Notes: generated by a model not told the origin, from the letters alone. Counted from the stretch's first letter, positions 19,201 to 27,555 are shown. The stretch is DNA of 52,581 bases from Pseudocolwellia agarivorans (GCF_002000085.1 NZ_MUZU01000019.1:1-52581), one strand, 5' to 3'. A program made the numbers and translations.

Positions 19201-19282
19201 TGTTAGTAAGAGATTCGGCATAAGATAAGTGACTTGATATAAGAATACTTGTTAAAAGAGTGGTTTTAAAAAATTTATGCAT
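16211..19282 (-). CDS. Secreted M6-family metalloprotease with PKD repeats and GlyGly-CTERM
   Basis: A 1023-residue exported protease of the immune inhibitor A (M6) type. It has a signal peptide (residues 1-22), a propeptide-like region, and the zinc motif HEFGHDLGVPDEYD near residue 333, in which H-E-x-x-H-x-x-G-x-x-D is intact. Three PKD-like domains at about 745-985 carry W-x-F/M-G-D-G/N and S-Y/F-x-V-x-L cores. The C-terminus is an Asn/Ser-rich linker, GGSMGWFMF, a hydrophobic stretch and WRKTKLNK, which is a GlyGly-CTERM signal processed by rhombosortase after type II secretion in relatives. Its start overlaps the upstream lipoprotein gene by 8 bp, so the two are co-translated. Confidence 0.9.
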   Translation of the reverse strand: MHKFFKTTLLTSILISSHLSYAESLTNIVTPTDLGVVNKERIAYWLEKRGILFSNATEKEKQDAVNVYLSKRVSANSAFNTFNKKVLGQHQATLKAMSNNSASKSNNQLSKISRPNFAPADVKNTVKVLAIMIDFQDLKHDNHGLSDGDTDMFYNEYPKSHYEDLLFSATGYNGPSNQNIESAYQYYQHESGESLSFTGNTYGWITADNDAKYYGANNNDENDSNVGELVIEAVTKAVAQNQIDLSDYDKTDYFDRDNDGNINEPDGIVDHIMIFHSSIGEESGGGNLGTDAIWSHRFFVFDDNNQPMDIVGSTTKIFGYTITPIDSSTGVVVHEFGHDLGVPDEYDTGNDDIGAPVQAWSVMGSGSWLGSPRGSQPVSFSPYAREYFQTRYEGNWVNQQSVTLTESLNETLTVNRATNHSGGVNQIKINLPNVPEDFGQPFSGTHQYYSGKGDELNNSLSFNASISGSNPILSMKARWDIEQDYDYLVVKVNNQVVAGNYTKATNEFYSQVKNFISGESTNLSGASLPLGWVDLTFNLSNFTNQNVNIEIEYVTDTAEYGYGFVADDIKITSSNGTIFSNGAETLFPLILDGFSRISETVDGAEHYYYVQLRNHSVTDSALKTIDHDPGVLLWYRNEGVENNNVSQHAGEVFIGVVDADQTLIKRNNAIRTTEKQLRDAAFSLYDQTTSTFDTSLTNNAIFNDRDDYSSPLQPESGIKLPTLGLNMEIITQASDSSTATVLLTKNEVSSLVKTQNGLSVSLSIEDDEITDTSIFTWKMGDGTQLTGSSVNHTYQSAGSYNVEVSYTTDSGEKELSKSITVGSPIQGNINLSADNTQLNYSATLTGGQGNFTYRWDFGDNEGVSSLVSGAYTYKNAGAFTVSLTVTDETGESFVFTKSITIDNPLISSFTSSTNNLIASFTSNVAGGSKPYSYLWDFGDSQTDTSATPSHTYATAGAYTVSLTITDADEKTQTVSNNITVSATTTVTNNQNQSSSNSDSGGSMGWFMFSIIGLLGWRKTKLNK

Positions 19283-19622
19283 AATGAATTTTCTCTAATA
19301 GGGGAGTGATAACTGTTAACTTTTGTGATTTGCATGATTTATTTTTCTTTTTGATAAAGTCATTAACATACTGAGTTATTTCTTCTTCAGTCATTGTTTT
19401 ATTTAACTTACCTTCTTTGAACAACATATCTTTGATTTTACTTTTATCTTTAACCAGTGGAGATGAATAATTCTTACAAGGAATAGGAAGAGAAGACTGA
19501 GCTGAAACTTTACCTGTAGTTTGGTTATTATCATCCACACTTATAGTTTGTTGATTTTGACAACCTAAAGCACTGATTGAAAATGCGACAAATACTACTG
19601 AACTTAAAATTCGTCTATCCAT
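19275..19622 (-). CDS. Small lipoprotein upstream of the M6 protease
   Basis: A 115-residue predicted lipoprotein with lipobox SALGC (Cys21) followed by a Gln/Asn-rich tether. Residues 59-94 (pattern K-I-K-D-M-L-F-K-E-G-K-L ... T-E-E-E ... V-N-D-F-I-K-K) resemble residues 39-72 in the propeptide region of the protease encoded next, which has the same spacing of L, G, T-E-x-E and V-N. The gene ends inside the protease start (8-bp overlap). I do not recognise a family. A partner or tether for the protease precursor is an inference from position and similarity. Confidence 0.65.
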   Translation of the reverse strand: MDRRILSSVVFVAFSISALGCQNQQTISVDDNNQTTGKVSAQSSLPIPCKNYSSPLVKDKSKIKDMLFKEGKLNKTMTEEEITQYVNDFIKKKNKSCKSQKLTVITPLLEKIHYA

Positions 19623-19804
19623 ATTATTCCTTACTGCAAAAAAGGGGGTAACTAAACTGTAGAACGTATACTGTAATTGTAAACATAATTCAGTGTTTTT
19701 GATTGAGTATTTTACAATAAGACCTGAAATGTATGCTTTTTATTCATTCTTTTGGTGTTTTTTACACAAGATAAATAAAATTACACTTTTGCTTTAAAAA
19801 ATAC

Positions 19805-19833
19805 TTTACAAACATACTAAGTGTCTTTAATAT
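19805..19833 (+). promoter_or_regulatory. Sigma-70 promoter of tRNA-Ser
   Basis: TTTACA, a 17-bp spacer and TAATAT stand about 40 bp upstream of the tRNA, followed by a GC-rich discriminator (TCGCCTCG) typical of stable-RNA promoters under stringent control. Confidence 0.7.
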
Positions 19834-19870
19834 TCGCCTCGCTTTAACGCTACAGCGTTATTTGCATTCA

Positions 19871-19961
19871 GGTGAGATGGCTGAGTGGTCGAAAGCACCG
19901 GTCTTGAAAACCGGCAAGGGTTTGTAGCCCTTCTAGAGTTCAAATCTCTATCTCACCGCCA
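19871..19961 (+). tRNA. tRNA-Ser (anticodon UGA)
   Basis: The acceptor stem GGTGAGA pairs with TCTCACC, and CCA is encoded. The anticodon loop CTTGAAA gives anticodon TGA (19905-19907), which reads UCA-type serine codons. A long variable arm (AAGGGTTTGTAGCCCTT) and a T-arm with GTTCAAAT complete a class II tRNA. A rho-independent terminator (CCGCTAATTATTTAGCGG plus T-run) follows at about 19974-19999. Confidence 0.97.
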
Positions 19962-20189
19962 CATTCTAAGAAACCGCTAATTATTTAGCGGTTTTTTTTC
20001 GTCTAGAGTTTATAGAATATATCTTTAGGTTTGTAGCGCTAAACCTATTATAGAGTTCAAATCTCTATCTCACCGCCACATTCTAAGAAATCGCTAATTA
20101 TTTAGCGGTTTTTTTTCGTCTAGAGTTTATGGAATATATCTTTAGGTTTGTAGCGCTAAACCTCTTATAGAGTTCAAATATCTACCTAA
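19934..20189 (+). repeat. 117-bp tandem repeat carrying the tRNA-Ser 3' end and terminator
   Basis: The segment beginning TAGAGTTCAAATCTC occurs at 19934 (inside the tRNA), again at 20051, and in decayed form at 20168, giving a period of exactly 117 bp. Each unit holds the T-arm, the 3' acceptor strand, CCA, the terminator hairpin CCGCTAATTATTTAGCGG (one base changed in copy 2) and a spacer ending in TTTGTAGCGCTAAACCT. The last part resembles the variable arm (TTTGTAGC). The repeats lack a 5' tRNA half, so they are not extra tRNA genes. Confidence 0.85.
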
Positions 20190-20400
20190 ACCCTATAACT
20201 TTATCTTTAAAGAAAACAGGCATATTGTAAAACGTTATTGAATATCAACTATAAAAGAAGTAATCATCTATTTTTTTGTTAATATGTAGGAGGGCGTAGT
20301 TATTTATATAAAATATTTACAATATCGAGTATTACATTTTTCATATAAGTCATTTTATTATTCTTAACCAGATGGCATAATTTTTTATTTTGAGAGCGCT
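20190..20400. other. Intergenic region before the second cyclase gene
   Basis: AT-rich DNA with no recognised structure or gene. It presumably contains the promoter of the cyclase gene at 20401. Confidence 0.4.
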
Positions 20401-21375
20401 ATGATCAATCAGTTGCAACAAAAATATCAACTTTCTATATTGTTCTTACTTGGGATTGTTGCTGTTGTTGGCGTTTTCCCATTTGTTTGTATTCGATTTT
20501 ATGAAGGTAATAATCTCGCAGCATTTATTGATTTGATGTTAGTGATAGGTATTGTTTCTTTGGTTGCCTACGCAAGTTACTCAAAAAAAATTCGGTCAGT
20601 AAGTATTGTTATTGCTCTATTTATTAATGGTGGTGCTGTTACTATTATTGTTGCTAATGGCATTAATAGCTTTTTATGGATTTACCCTGTATTAGCCAGC
20701 ACTTTTATTTTCATTAAGCCTCTTGAAGCTTTTTGTATTAATCTCCTATCATCAATGTCGTTAATCTTTTTCTCCGATGTATTTACGATTATTTCTCTAG
20801 ATTCCTATATTGTAGCAACGTCAATGTTATCTATGAGTATCTTTGTTTCAGCCAAACACAGTGAAAAACAATTTAGTTCGTTAGAAATGCTAAATTCTGT
20901 TGATACGCTAACAGGGGCTTTTAATCGCCGAGCGATGAATTTTGATTTGGAATCTGCTTTGTCTTTTTCGAATAGAAATGGAGCAAAACAATTATTAGTT
21001 ATGTTAGACCTAGATTATTTCAAGAAAATTAATGATAAATATGGGCATGCTGTAGGTGATCAGGTACTTAAAGAGTTTGTTTCGATTGTACAATCAAATA
21101 TACGTAAGTCTGATCGACTTTATCGTTTTGGGGGCGAGGAGTTTGTATTGCTTATTCCAGAGCTGAATGATAACCAAGATATTTTTATTAATAACTTAAG
21201 AGAAGCGATTAAAGCACAATTAAAAACGCCTGACGGTAAAGAAATTACAGTATCTTTTGGTGCCGCTTTTTGGGTACCTAATACAACAGAAGATACATGG
21301 TTACAGCGTGCCGACGAAGCACTTTATCAGGCTAAATCAAATGGTCGTAATTGTGTTGTATTTAATCACGAATAA
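20401..21375 (+). CDS. Membrane diguanylate cyclase (GGEEF) with I-site
   Basis: A 324-residue protein with five or six hydrophobic segments in the first 150 residues, followed by a GGDEF domain from DTLTGAFNRRAM. The active site reads GGEEF near residue 244, an active variant. The product-inhibition motif RxxD is present as RKSD exactly five residues before it, unlike the cyclase at 230-1477. LDLDYFKKINDKYGH is the usual GTP/metal-binding stretch. It is a stand-alone gene, with its signal unknown. Confidence 0.88.
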   Translation: MINQLQQKYQLSILFLLGIVAVVGVFPFVCIRFYEGNNLAAFIDLMLVIGIVSLVAYASYSKKIRSVSIVIALFINGGAVTIIVANGINSFLWIYPVLASTFIFIKPLEAFCINLLSSMSLIFFSDVFTIISLDSYIVATSMLSMSIFVSAKHSEKQFSSLEMLNSVDTLTGAFNRRAMNFDLESALSFSNRNGAKQLLVMLDLDYFKKINDKYGHAVGDQVLKEFVSIVQSNIRKSDRLYRFGGEEFVLLIPELNDNQDIFINNLREAIKAQLKTPDGKEITVSFGAAFWVPNTTEDTWLQRADEALYQAKSNGRNCVVFNHE

Positions 21376-21476
21376 TTAATTTAACTGTTATCTAAAAATT
21401 TTTATCAAGTTCAACTAACGTCATACCTTGTTATAGTTTATCATCTTTAGCAAACGTTATTTAAGGATGCTATATT

Positions 21477-21983
21477 ATGAAAAACGCAACATTTTCATCT
21501 CTTTTCACCACTTTATTTATCCCATCGTTATTAACTATCGGATTCTTATCAGGTTGCTCTGATAATGTTGGCAAGGTGAGTTTAGGTTTGTTTACAACAA
21601 AAGATGTTGTGATAGAAGCTAAACAAGATCCTATTATTACCGGTGTTACTTGCCATATAAGTCATGTTGAAGCGGATTTAGACTTTAGCGATCCGTCTGA
21701 TATGTCTATTGCTTGTCGTCAAACAGGTGAAATTACCGAAGCACAGTTAAATAAGATAGATCGCTCTAAAAACGGCGAAATTGTTTTTAAGCAGTCAAAA
21801 AGTATTTTATTTAAAAGCCTTAAGGTACGCAGAATTTATGATGCTGAACACAAAACCTTAATTTACCTGTCTTATTCTACAAAGGAGTCTAGCGGTAGCC
21901 ATCACCATTCACTTTCAACCGTTGCGCTATTTAATACTCAAGGTTGGGATTGGGCTTTACAACAGGCGAAATCAGCTAACTAA
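21477..21983 (+). CDS. creA: CreA family protein
   Basis: A 168-residue exported protein with a signal peptide ending in a lipobox-like LSGC. The family signature follows: GLFTTKDVVIEAKQDP, GVTCHISHVEAD and the paired cysteines in ITGVTC and IACRQTG. CreA proteins are small periplasmic or lipoprotein-like proteins of unknown function; the name comes from the E. coli creABCD locus, but no creBC is here. The gene after it starts 33 bp downstream on the same strand, so the two may form an operon. Confidence 0.88.
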   Translation: MKNATFSSLFTTLFIPSLLTIGFLSGCSDNVGKVSLGLFTTKDVVIEAKQDPIITGVTCHISHVEADLDFSDPSDMSIACRQTGEITEAQLNKIDRSKNGEIVFKQSKSILFKSLKVRRIYDAEHKTLIYLSYSTKESSGSHHHSLSTVALFNTQGWDWALQQAKSAN

Positions 21984-22016
21984 ACTTCCTCGTTTTTACG
22001 ATAATAAGATACAAAT

Positions 22017-22874
22017 ATGATTTTAGATTTATTTAAAACAAAACCCGTTATTGAAGACAGTGTACACAACTGGATTGCAGATACTTATGCGTGGGCAATA
22101 ACTCATCTTAATGGTGATTTTTTAAAAAATGATAGTCAGCTTATTTTACCTAGCAATAAATTTTATCCGGGCAGAGTGTCTAGCGTTCATGAAATGGCGC
22201 AACAAGTCTTTAGCCAAACGGTTAAATACGCAGGTATGGAAAACTGGCCTTTGGTGTTAGTAGAGCCTCATAAAGCGTCTACTAATGAGATACCTAAATT
22301 GTCAACAAGTCGCTTATTACGTGGAGCTTCAGCTAACATTACGATTGCCAATGAAAACACTTATGATAGTGGAAATTTAGCTGAGGTTAGTTATGGCGGC
22401 GAAAGTATTACTCGTGGAAATATCGCTAATAAGAATTTAATCGAAATTAGTTATAACCCAGCACAAGTTAATCAACCACAAGACTTAGTGTCTTCATTTG
22501 CGCAAATATTAGCCTCACTCCTTGTGTATCATTCGCCACAATTGCCACCAGGCGGCAAAGACTACATTCCACAAACCATAGATTTAGTCGCTTGTTTTAT
22601 GGGATTTGGAGTTATATTTTCTAATACCGCCTTTCAGTTTAAAGGTGGGTGTGGATCTTGTAATAATCGGCAGGCCAATAGGCAATCAACATTAACTGAA
22701 TTAGAAACGGTTTATTGTTTAGCTATGTTTTGCCAGTTAAAAGATATTAACAAAAGTGATGTTTTACCGCATTTAAAAGGGCACTTGAAAAGCCTTTTTA
22801 AAGGAGCTGTTAAGCAATTAAATCAACAAAATAGTGAATTAGAAGCTTCAGCTTTACTGTCGTTGATAAAATAA
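22017..22874 (+). CDS. Zincin-like conserved protein lacking the HExxH motif
   Basis: A 285-residue cytoplasmic-looking protein. The order of motifs (VHEMAQQVF...YAGMENWPLVLVEP, then IEISYNPAQ, PPGGKDY and ACFMGFGVIFSNTAFQF) matches, from memory, a bacterial family in which HELAHY sits between the N-P and P-P-G-G motifs. Here the equivalent place reads SFAQILASLLV, so all three zinc and catalytic positions are replaced. A later GGCGSC and about 60 helical residues complete it. This suggests a non-enzymatic descendant of a metalloprotease-like family. No function is known to me. It follows creA by 33 bp. Confidence 0.55.
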   Translation: MILDLFKTKPVIEDSVHNWIADTYAWAITHLNGDFLKNDSQLILPSNKFYPGRVSSVHEMAQQVFSQTVKYAGMENWPLVLVEPHKASTNEIPKLSTSRLLRGASANITIANENTYDSGNLAEVSYGGESITRGNIANKNLIEISYNPAQVNQPQDLVSSFAQILASLLVYHSPQLPPGGKDYIPQTIDLVACFMGFGVIFSNTAFQFKGGCGSCNNRQANRQSTLTELETVYCLAMFCQLKDINKSDVLPHLKGHLKSLFKGAVKQLNQQNSELEASALLSLIK

Positions 22875-22933
22875 TGAATAAAATTGAGTATTTTTACACG
22901 TTAAGGTCTACAGTTATAGAATATCCCCGTAAC

Positions 22934-22954
22934 CATTCAAGATGCATGTTTCAG
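22934..22954. repeat. Dispersed repeat copy 2 (TTCAAGATGC type)
   Basis: ATTCAAGATGCATGTTTCAG here matches the copy near 4104 at all but a few positions. It lies in the 125-bp gap before the CBS gene. Confidence 0.4.
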
Positions 22955-22999
22955 TGGGAAGAGGGATATAACCAATAAAAACAACAAAGGGCAAGTGGT

Positions 23000-23440
23000 A
23001 TGGAATCATTACAAGTTCAACATTATATGAATCATTATCCTGTAACTTTTTCACCTGACATGGTTGTGCAAGAAGCTTCGTTAAGATTTTTAAAAACGAA
23101 ACAAATTGGTGGTCCTGTTATTGATACTAATAATCAGTTAGTCGGTTTTTTATCTGAAAATGATGTGCTGTCTAAAATGTTAGATAGTATTTATCACAAT
23201 AAACATTTTGCTTATGTGTCTGAGATGATGCGAAAAGACGTATTAACAGTTAAACCTTACGACAGCATTATAGAGTTAGGCCAAACCATGTTGTTAAACA
23301 AGCCTAAGGTTTATCCCGTTGTAGACGACGATGGTAATTTACTTGGTACTATTTGCCGTAACGATGTTTTACGGGCTATTGATAAACATATACGTTCAGG
23401 TGAAATTGCTGATAAATTAAGCCATAAATCAACTGCTTAA
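23000..23440 (+). CDS. Two-CBS-domain protein
   Basis: A 146-residue protein made of two CBS domains: about residues 5-60, with MNHYPVTFSPDMVV and the conserved GGPVID...VGFLSENDVL, and 73-130, with MRKDVLTVKPYDSI and YPVVDDDGNLLGTICRNDVL. CBS pairs bind adenine nucleotides and act as energy or redox sensors. There is no attached enzyme or transporter domain, so a partner is expected but not identified. GGGCAAG upstream of the ATG is a modest ribosome binding site. Confidence 0.88.
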   Translation: MESLQVQHYMNHYPVTFSPDMVVQEASLRFLKTKQIGGPVIDTNNQLVGFLSENDVLSKMLDSIYHNKHFAYVSEMMRKDVLTVKPYDSIIELGQTMLLNKPKVYPVVDDDGNLLGTICRNDVLRAIDKHIRSGEIADKLSHKSTA

Positions 23441-23536
23441 TTATAAGTAAGACTTAAACAAATAAAATGAACTTACTGCCATTTTGGGTAGAAACTGATA
23501 TTATAGTTGCAATGTAACTATGTATTAGAGCCTGTT

Positions 23537-26500
23537 GTGTCGTTAGAAGTAAGTTCAAATCCTATTCCTGAAATTCAATCACTTTTTAATTTATTACCTA
23601 AAACAAAAGGGGCCGACAGAGCACGCCTAAAAAATAGGTTAATTAATGCTAAAAAACTGAGTGAAGGCGACAAAAAGAATAACGCTTTATTACAAGTAGC
23701 CAAATTAATTGAAAAATCTTTACTCAATAAACAGGCTAAAATAAGCAAGCTTCCTAAAGTAACCTATAACGAATCTTTACCGGTATCTCAAAACGTAGAG
23801 CATATTGCAGAAACCATTAAAAATAACCAAGTCACTATCATTGCGGGTGAAACAGGTTCAGGTAAAACCACACAAATTCCCAAAATATGTTTAGCACTGG
23901 GTCGCGGTATCGACGGTATTATTGGTCATACACAGCCAAGACGTATTGCTGCACGAACAGTCGCAACACGTATTGCAGAAGAGCTAAATACAAAATTAGG
24001 TACATGTGTCGGTTATAAAGTTCGTTTTAACGACATGGTCGACGAACACAGTCATGTAAAGTTAATGACAGACGGTATTTTATTAGCTGAAATGCAAACA
24101 GATCGTTTACTGCGCCAATACGATACTTTAATTATTGATGAAGCCCATGAGCGTAGTTTAAACATAGATTTTATTTTAGGTTATGTTAAACAAATATTAC
24201 CTAAACGCCCTGATTTAAAAGTTATTATTACCTCGGCAACCATTGATCCTCAACGTTTTTCAAAACACTTTAACGACGCACCTATTATAGAAGTATCGGG
24301 CAGAACCTTTCCTGTTGATATATTGTATCGCCCTTTAAATGAGCCAGGTGGAAACGATGATGAAGGCAATACGCAACGAGACGATCTAGATGTTATATCA
24401 GGCATTTTAAATGCGGTAGATGAATTAAGTGATATAAGTAACGGCGACATTCTTATATTTTTAAACGGCGAACGTGAAATTAGAGACACAGCAAGTGCGT
24501 TAGAAAAAGCAAACTTACGCTTTACCAATATATTACCTTTGTATTCACGTTTAACAGTACAAGAACAAAACAAAATATTTCAACCTCATAGCGGTCGAAA
24601 TATTGTTTTAGCGACAAACGTTGCTGAAACCAGCTTAACGGTTCCGGGGATTAAATATGTAATAGATCCAGGAACTGCACGGATTTCTCGTTATAGTTAT
24701 CGCACAAAAGTACAGCGTTTACCGATTGAAGCTATTTCACAAGCCAGTGCTAATCAACGTTCTGGTCGTTGTGGCCGCGTATCTGCGGGTGTTTGTATTC
24801 GTTTATATTCAGAAGAAGATTTTTTAGGTAGACCTGAATTTACTGATCCTGAAATTGTTAGAACAAACTTAGCTACGGTTATTTTACAAATGCTCGCGCT
24901 AGATTTAGGCAGTATTTCTGACTTTCCATTTGTACAACCGCCTGATGGTCGAAATATTAATGATGGCGTTAAATTACTAGAAGAACTTGCTGCTATATCT
25001 TATCAAAGCAATGGCGGTAACAAGCAACAGCCTCAATCTAAAGTTGTTTTAACTAAAATAGGGCGCTTGCTTTCAAAGTTTTCTATTGATCCCCGATTAT
25101 CAAAAATGATTTTAACGTCAATCGACTTAGGTTGTGTTGAACAAATATTGATCATAGTAAGCGCGCTAAGTATTCAAGACCCACGTGAACGCCCACACGA
25201 AAAACAACAAGCTGCTGATGAAAAACATAACCGTTTTAAAGATCCACAATCTGACTTTATTAGCTTACTTAATTTATGGAATTATATAACCGATCAGCAA
25301 AAAGAATTAAGCAGTAATCAGTTCAGACGCATGTGCCAAAAAGACTTTATTGCATATATGCGTGTTAGAGAATGGCAAGATATTTTCTCACAATTAAAAT
25401 CGACTTTTAGAGACCTAAAAATTCAGGTAACGCGTATCGATTTTGAAGAAGAGAAAAATCAAGAAACCATCCATCAAGCCATACTATCTGGGCTATTGAG
25501 CCATATTGGGCAATTAGATGAAAACCGAGAATATAAAGGAGCTCGTGGTAGTAAATTCTATATATTTCCGGGGTCTGGTGTTGCTAAAAAATCACCTAAA
25601 TGGATCATGGGCGCAGAGCTTGTAGAAACCAGCCGCCTGTTTGCTCGCATGGTAGGTAAAATTGATGCGCAGTGGATTGAACCTCTAGCTGAACACTTAG
25701 TTAAAAAGAGTTATAGCGAACCTCATTGGGAGAAAAAACAAGGTGCTGTTATGGCATCTGAACAAGTATCACTTTACGGTTTAATTTTAGTCGCAAATCG
25801 TAAAGTTAATTTTAATAAAATTGAACCTGATACTTGTAGAGAAATTTTTATTAGAGAAGCATTAGTTAATGGCGAATGTACTATTCAAGAAAGTTTCTTT
25901 AAAGACAACAAAGCCCTTATTAATGAGATTGAAACGTTAGAGAAAAAAGCTCGACGTAAAGATTTTTTAATTGATGAGCAACAGCTCGTTGATTTTTACT
26001 CATCAAAAATTCCCGAACATGTTAACTGCCAACGTAGTTTCTTATCATGGTGGAAAAAAGAAAAACATAAAAATGGCAAGTTACTACATTTTACTAAAGC
26101 CTTTTTATTAAATGAAAGCTCTGAAGAGTTATCAAAAACTGAATATCCAGACACTTGGCAACAAGGCAACCTAACTTTACCGCTACAATACCATTTTACA
26201 CCGGGCGATATTGACGATGGCATTAGCGTGATTATTCCTATCGGTATTCTTAATCAAGTTCATGAAGAAGGTTTTGACTGGTTAATACCCGCACTTCGTT
26301 TTGACTTAGTTGTAGCGTTAATAAAGGGTTTACCTAAATCATTACGTAGAAACTTTGTACCAGCACCTAATTACGCTGAAGCTTGTGTAACGGCCATGAC
26401 AGATACCGACAAACCTTTAGTTGAAGTGCTTGAAAAACAGTTACTCAGAATGACGGGCGTTAGATTACCTGAAAACTCGTGGGACAGTATCGAGCTACCT

Positions 26501-27499
26501 GTTCACTTAACCATGAATTTTAAAGTGTTGAACGAAAAAGGAAAACTAGTTAAACAAGGCCGCGATCTCGATTTATTAAAAGCTGAACTACAAGGCAAAG
26601 TTAAAGCTTCTATCAAGCAAGTTGCAGATAAAGGAATTGAAAGAACTGATATTGAAACCTGGGACTTTAAAGATTTACCTACAGGTTACGAGAAAAAAGT
26701 CGCTAATATCACCATAAAAGCCTTTCCTGCTTTAGTCGATAAAAACAAAAGTGTCGCGATTGAATTGTTTGAACAAGAAGAAATTGCTGAACAAGCCATG
26801 TTAAAAGGCGCTAGCCGATTAATTTTATTAAACATACCGTCACCTATTAAATATCTGCAAGAAAAGCTACCGAACAAAGCGAAGCTGGGTTTGTATTTTA
26901 ATCCGTTTGGTTCAATTACTGATTTATTGCAAGACTGTATTGTTGCCGCGTGCCAGCATTTATTGCTGACTCATGGCCCTTTACCACGCAGCGAAAAAGA
27001 GTTTACCAAAGCGAAAGATTACATACGTGCAGAAATTGCTGATTGTGTATTAGATAGCGCCATAAAAGTAGAAAAAGCGTTAAGCACAGCACACGACATA
27101 CGTAAAAAGCTAAAAGGTAATGTGAGTTTAAACATTATTCAATCGCATGGTGATATCAAACAGCACCTAGAATCGCTTGTGTTTAAAGGATTTGTCACTG
27201 AATCTGGTCACGACAAGCTAGATGATATAAACCGATACTTACAAGCAATTATCAGGCGTTTAGAAAAACTACCTATAGATCCAAACCAAGATCGTTTAAA
27301 AATGATTGAAATTGAAAAAGCCAACTCAGCTTATCAAGCCGTATTAGGTAAACAGAAGAAAGGCCAGCCATTATCAAAAGAATTGTCAGACGTTACTTGG
27401 ATGCTAGAAGAGTTAAAAGTGTCGTTATACGCACAAAATCTTAAAACACCGTATCCTATATCAAGCAAACGCGTGTTGAATCATTTAAAAGAGTTTTAG
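23537..27499 (+). CDS. hrpA: ATP-dependent RNA helicase HrpA (DEAH box)
   Basis: A large DEAH-box helicase, linked in E. coli to mRNA processing and to rescue of stalled ribosomes. Motif I GETGSGKTTQ is near residue 104, the Walker B DEAH in IIDEAHERS near 200, motif III TSAT, and motif VI QRSGRCGRV near 412. Helicase-associated, OB-fold and the long HrpA-specific C-terminal (DUF3418) regions follow. The frame has no ATG near its start; a GTG at 23537 (1320 residues) or a TTG at 23507 (1330) is used. I chose the GTG because the residues before it look like leader sequence, but this is uncertain. E. coli HrpA is about 1300 residues. Confidence 0.93.
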   Translation: MSLEVSSNPIPEIQSLFNLLPKTKGADRARLKNRLINAKKLSEGDKKNNALLQVAKLIEKSLLNKQAKISKLPKVTYNESLPVSQNVEHIAETIKNNQVTIIAGETGSGKTTQIPKICLALGRGIDGIIGHTQPRRIAARTVATRIAEELNTKLGTCVGYKVRFNDMVDEHSHVKLMTDGILLAEMQTDRLLRQYDTLIIDEAHERSLNIDFILGYVKQILPKRPDLKVIITSATIDPQRFSKHFNDAPIIEVSGRTFPVDILYRPLNEPGGNDDEGNTQRDDLDVISGILNAVDELSDISNGDILIFLNGEREIRDTASALEKANLRFTNILPLYSRLTVQEQNKIFQPHSGRNIVLATNVAETSLTVPGIKYVIDPGTARISRYSYRTKVQRLPIEAISQASANQRSGRCGRVSAGVCIRLYSEEDFLGRPEFTDPEIVRTNLATVILQMLALDLGSISDFPFVQPPDGRNINDGVKLLEELAAISYQSNGGNKQQPQSKVVLTKIGRLLSKFSIDPRLSKMILTSIDLGCVEQILIIVSALSIQDPRERPHEKQQAADEKHNRFKDPQSDFISLLNLWNYITDQQKELSSNQFRRMCQKDFIAYMRVREWQDIFSQLKSTFRDLKIQVTRIDFEEEKNQETIHQAILSGLLSHIGQLDENREYKGARGSKFYIFPGSGVAKKSPKWIMGAELVETSRLFARMVGKIDAQWIEPLAEHLVKKSYSEPHWEKKQGAVMASEQVSLYGLILVANRKVNFNKIEPDTCREIFIREALVNGECTIQESFFKDNKALINEIETLEKKARRKDFLIDEQQLVDFYSSKIPEHVNCQRSFLSWWKKEKHKNGKLLHFTKAFLLNESSEELSKTEYPDTWQQGNLTLPLQYHFTPGDIDDGISVIIPIGILNQVHEEGFDWLIPALRFDLVVALIKGLPKSLRRNFVPAPNYAEACVTAMTDTDKPLVEVLEKQLLRMTGVRLPENSWDSIELPVHLTMNFKVLNEKGKLVKQGRDLDLLKAELQGKVKASIKQVADKGIERTDIETWDFKDLPTGYEKKVANITIKAFPALVDKNKSVAIELFEQEEIAEQAMLKGASRLILLNIPSPIKYLQEKLPNKAKLGLYFNPFGSITDLLQDCIVAACQHLLLTHGPLPRSEKEFTKAKDYIRAEIADCVLDSAIKVEKALSTAHDIRKKLKGNVSLNIIQSHGDIKQHLESLVFKGFVTESGHDKLDDINRYLQAIIRRLEKLPIDPNQDRLKMIEIEKANSAYQAVLGKQKKGQPLSKELSDVTWMLEELKVSLYAQNLKTPYPISSKRVLNHLKEF

Positions 27500-27555
27500 G
27501 GCGCGTGTATTAGCATTCGTATTTATATTATTTAAAATAAGTTAAGGAAAATGTT

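Noticed and set aside
20043-20170. Second and third tRNA-Ser genes
   Set aside because: Only the T-arm and 3' acceptor strand are present; the 5' half, D-arm and anticodon arm are absent.
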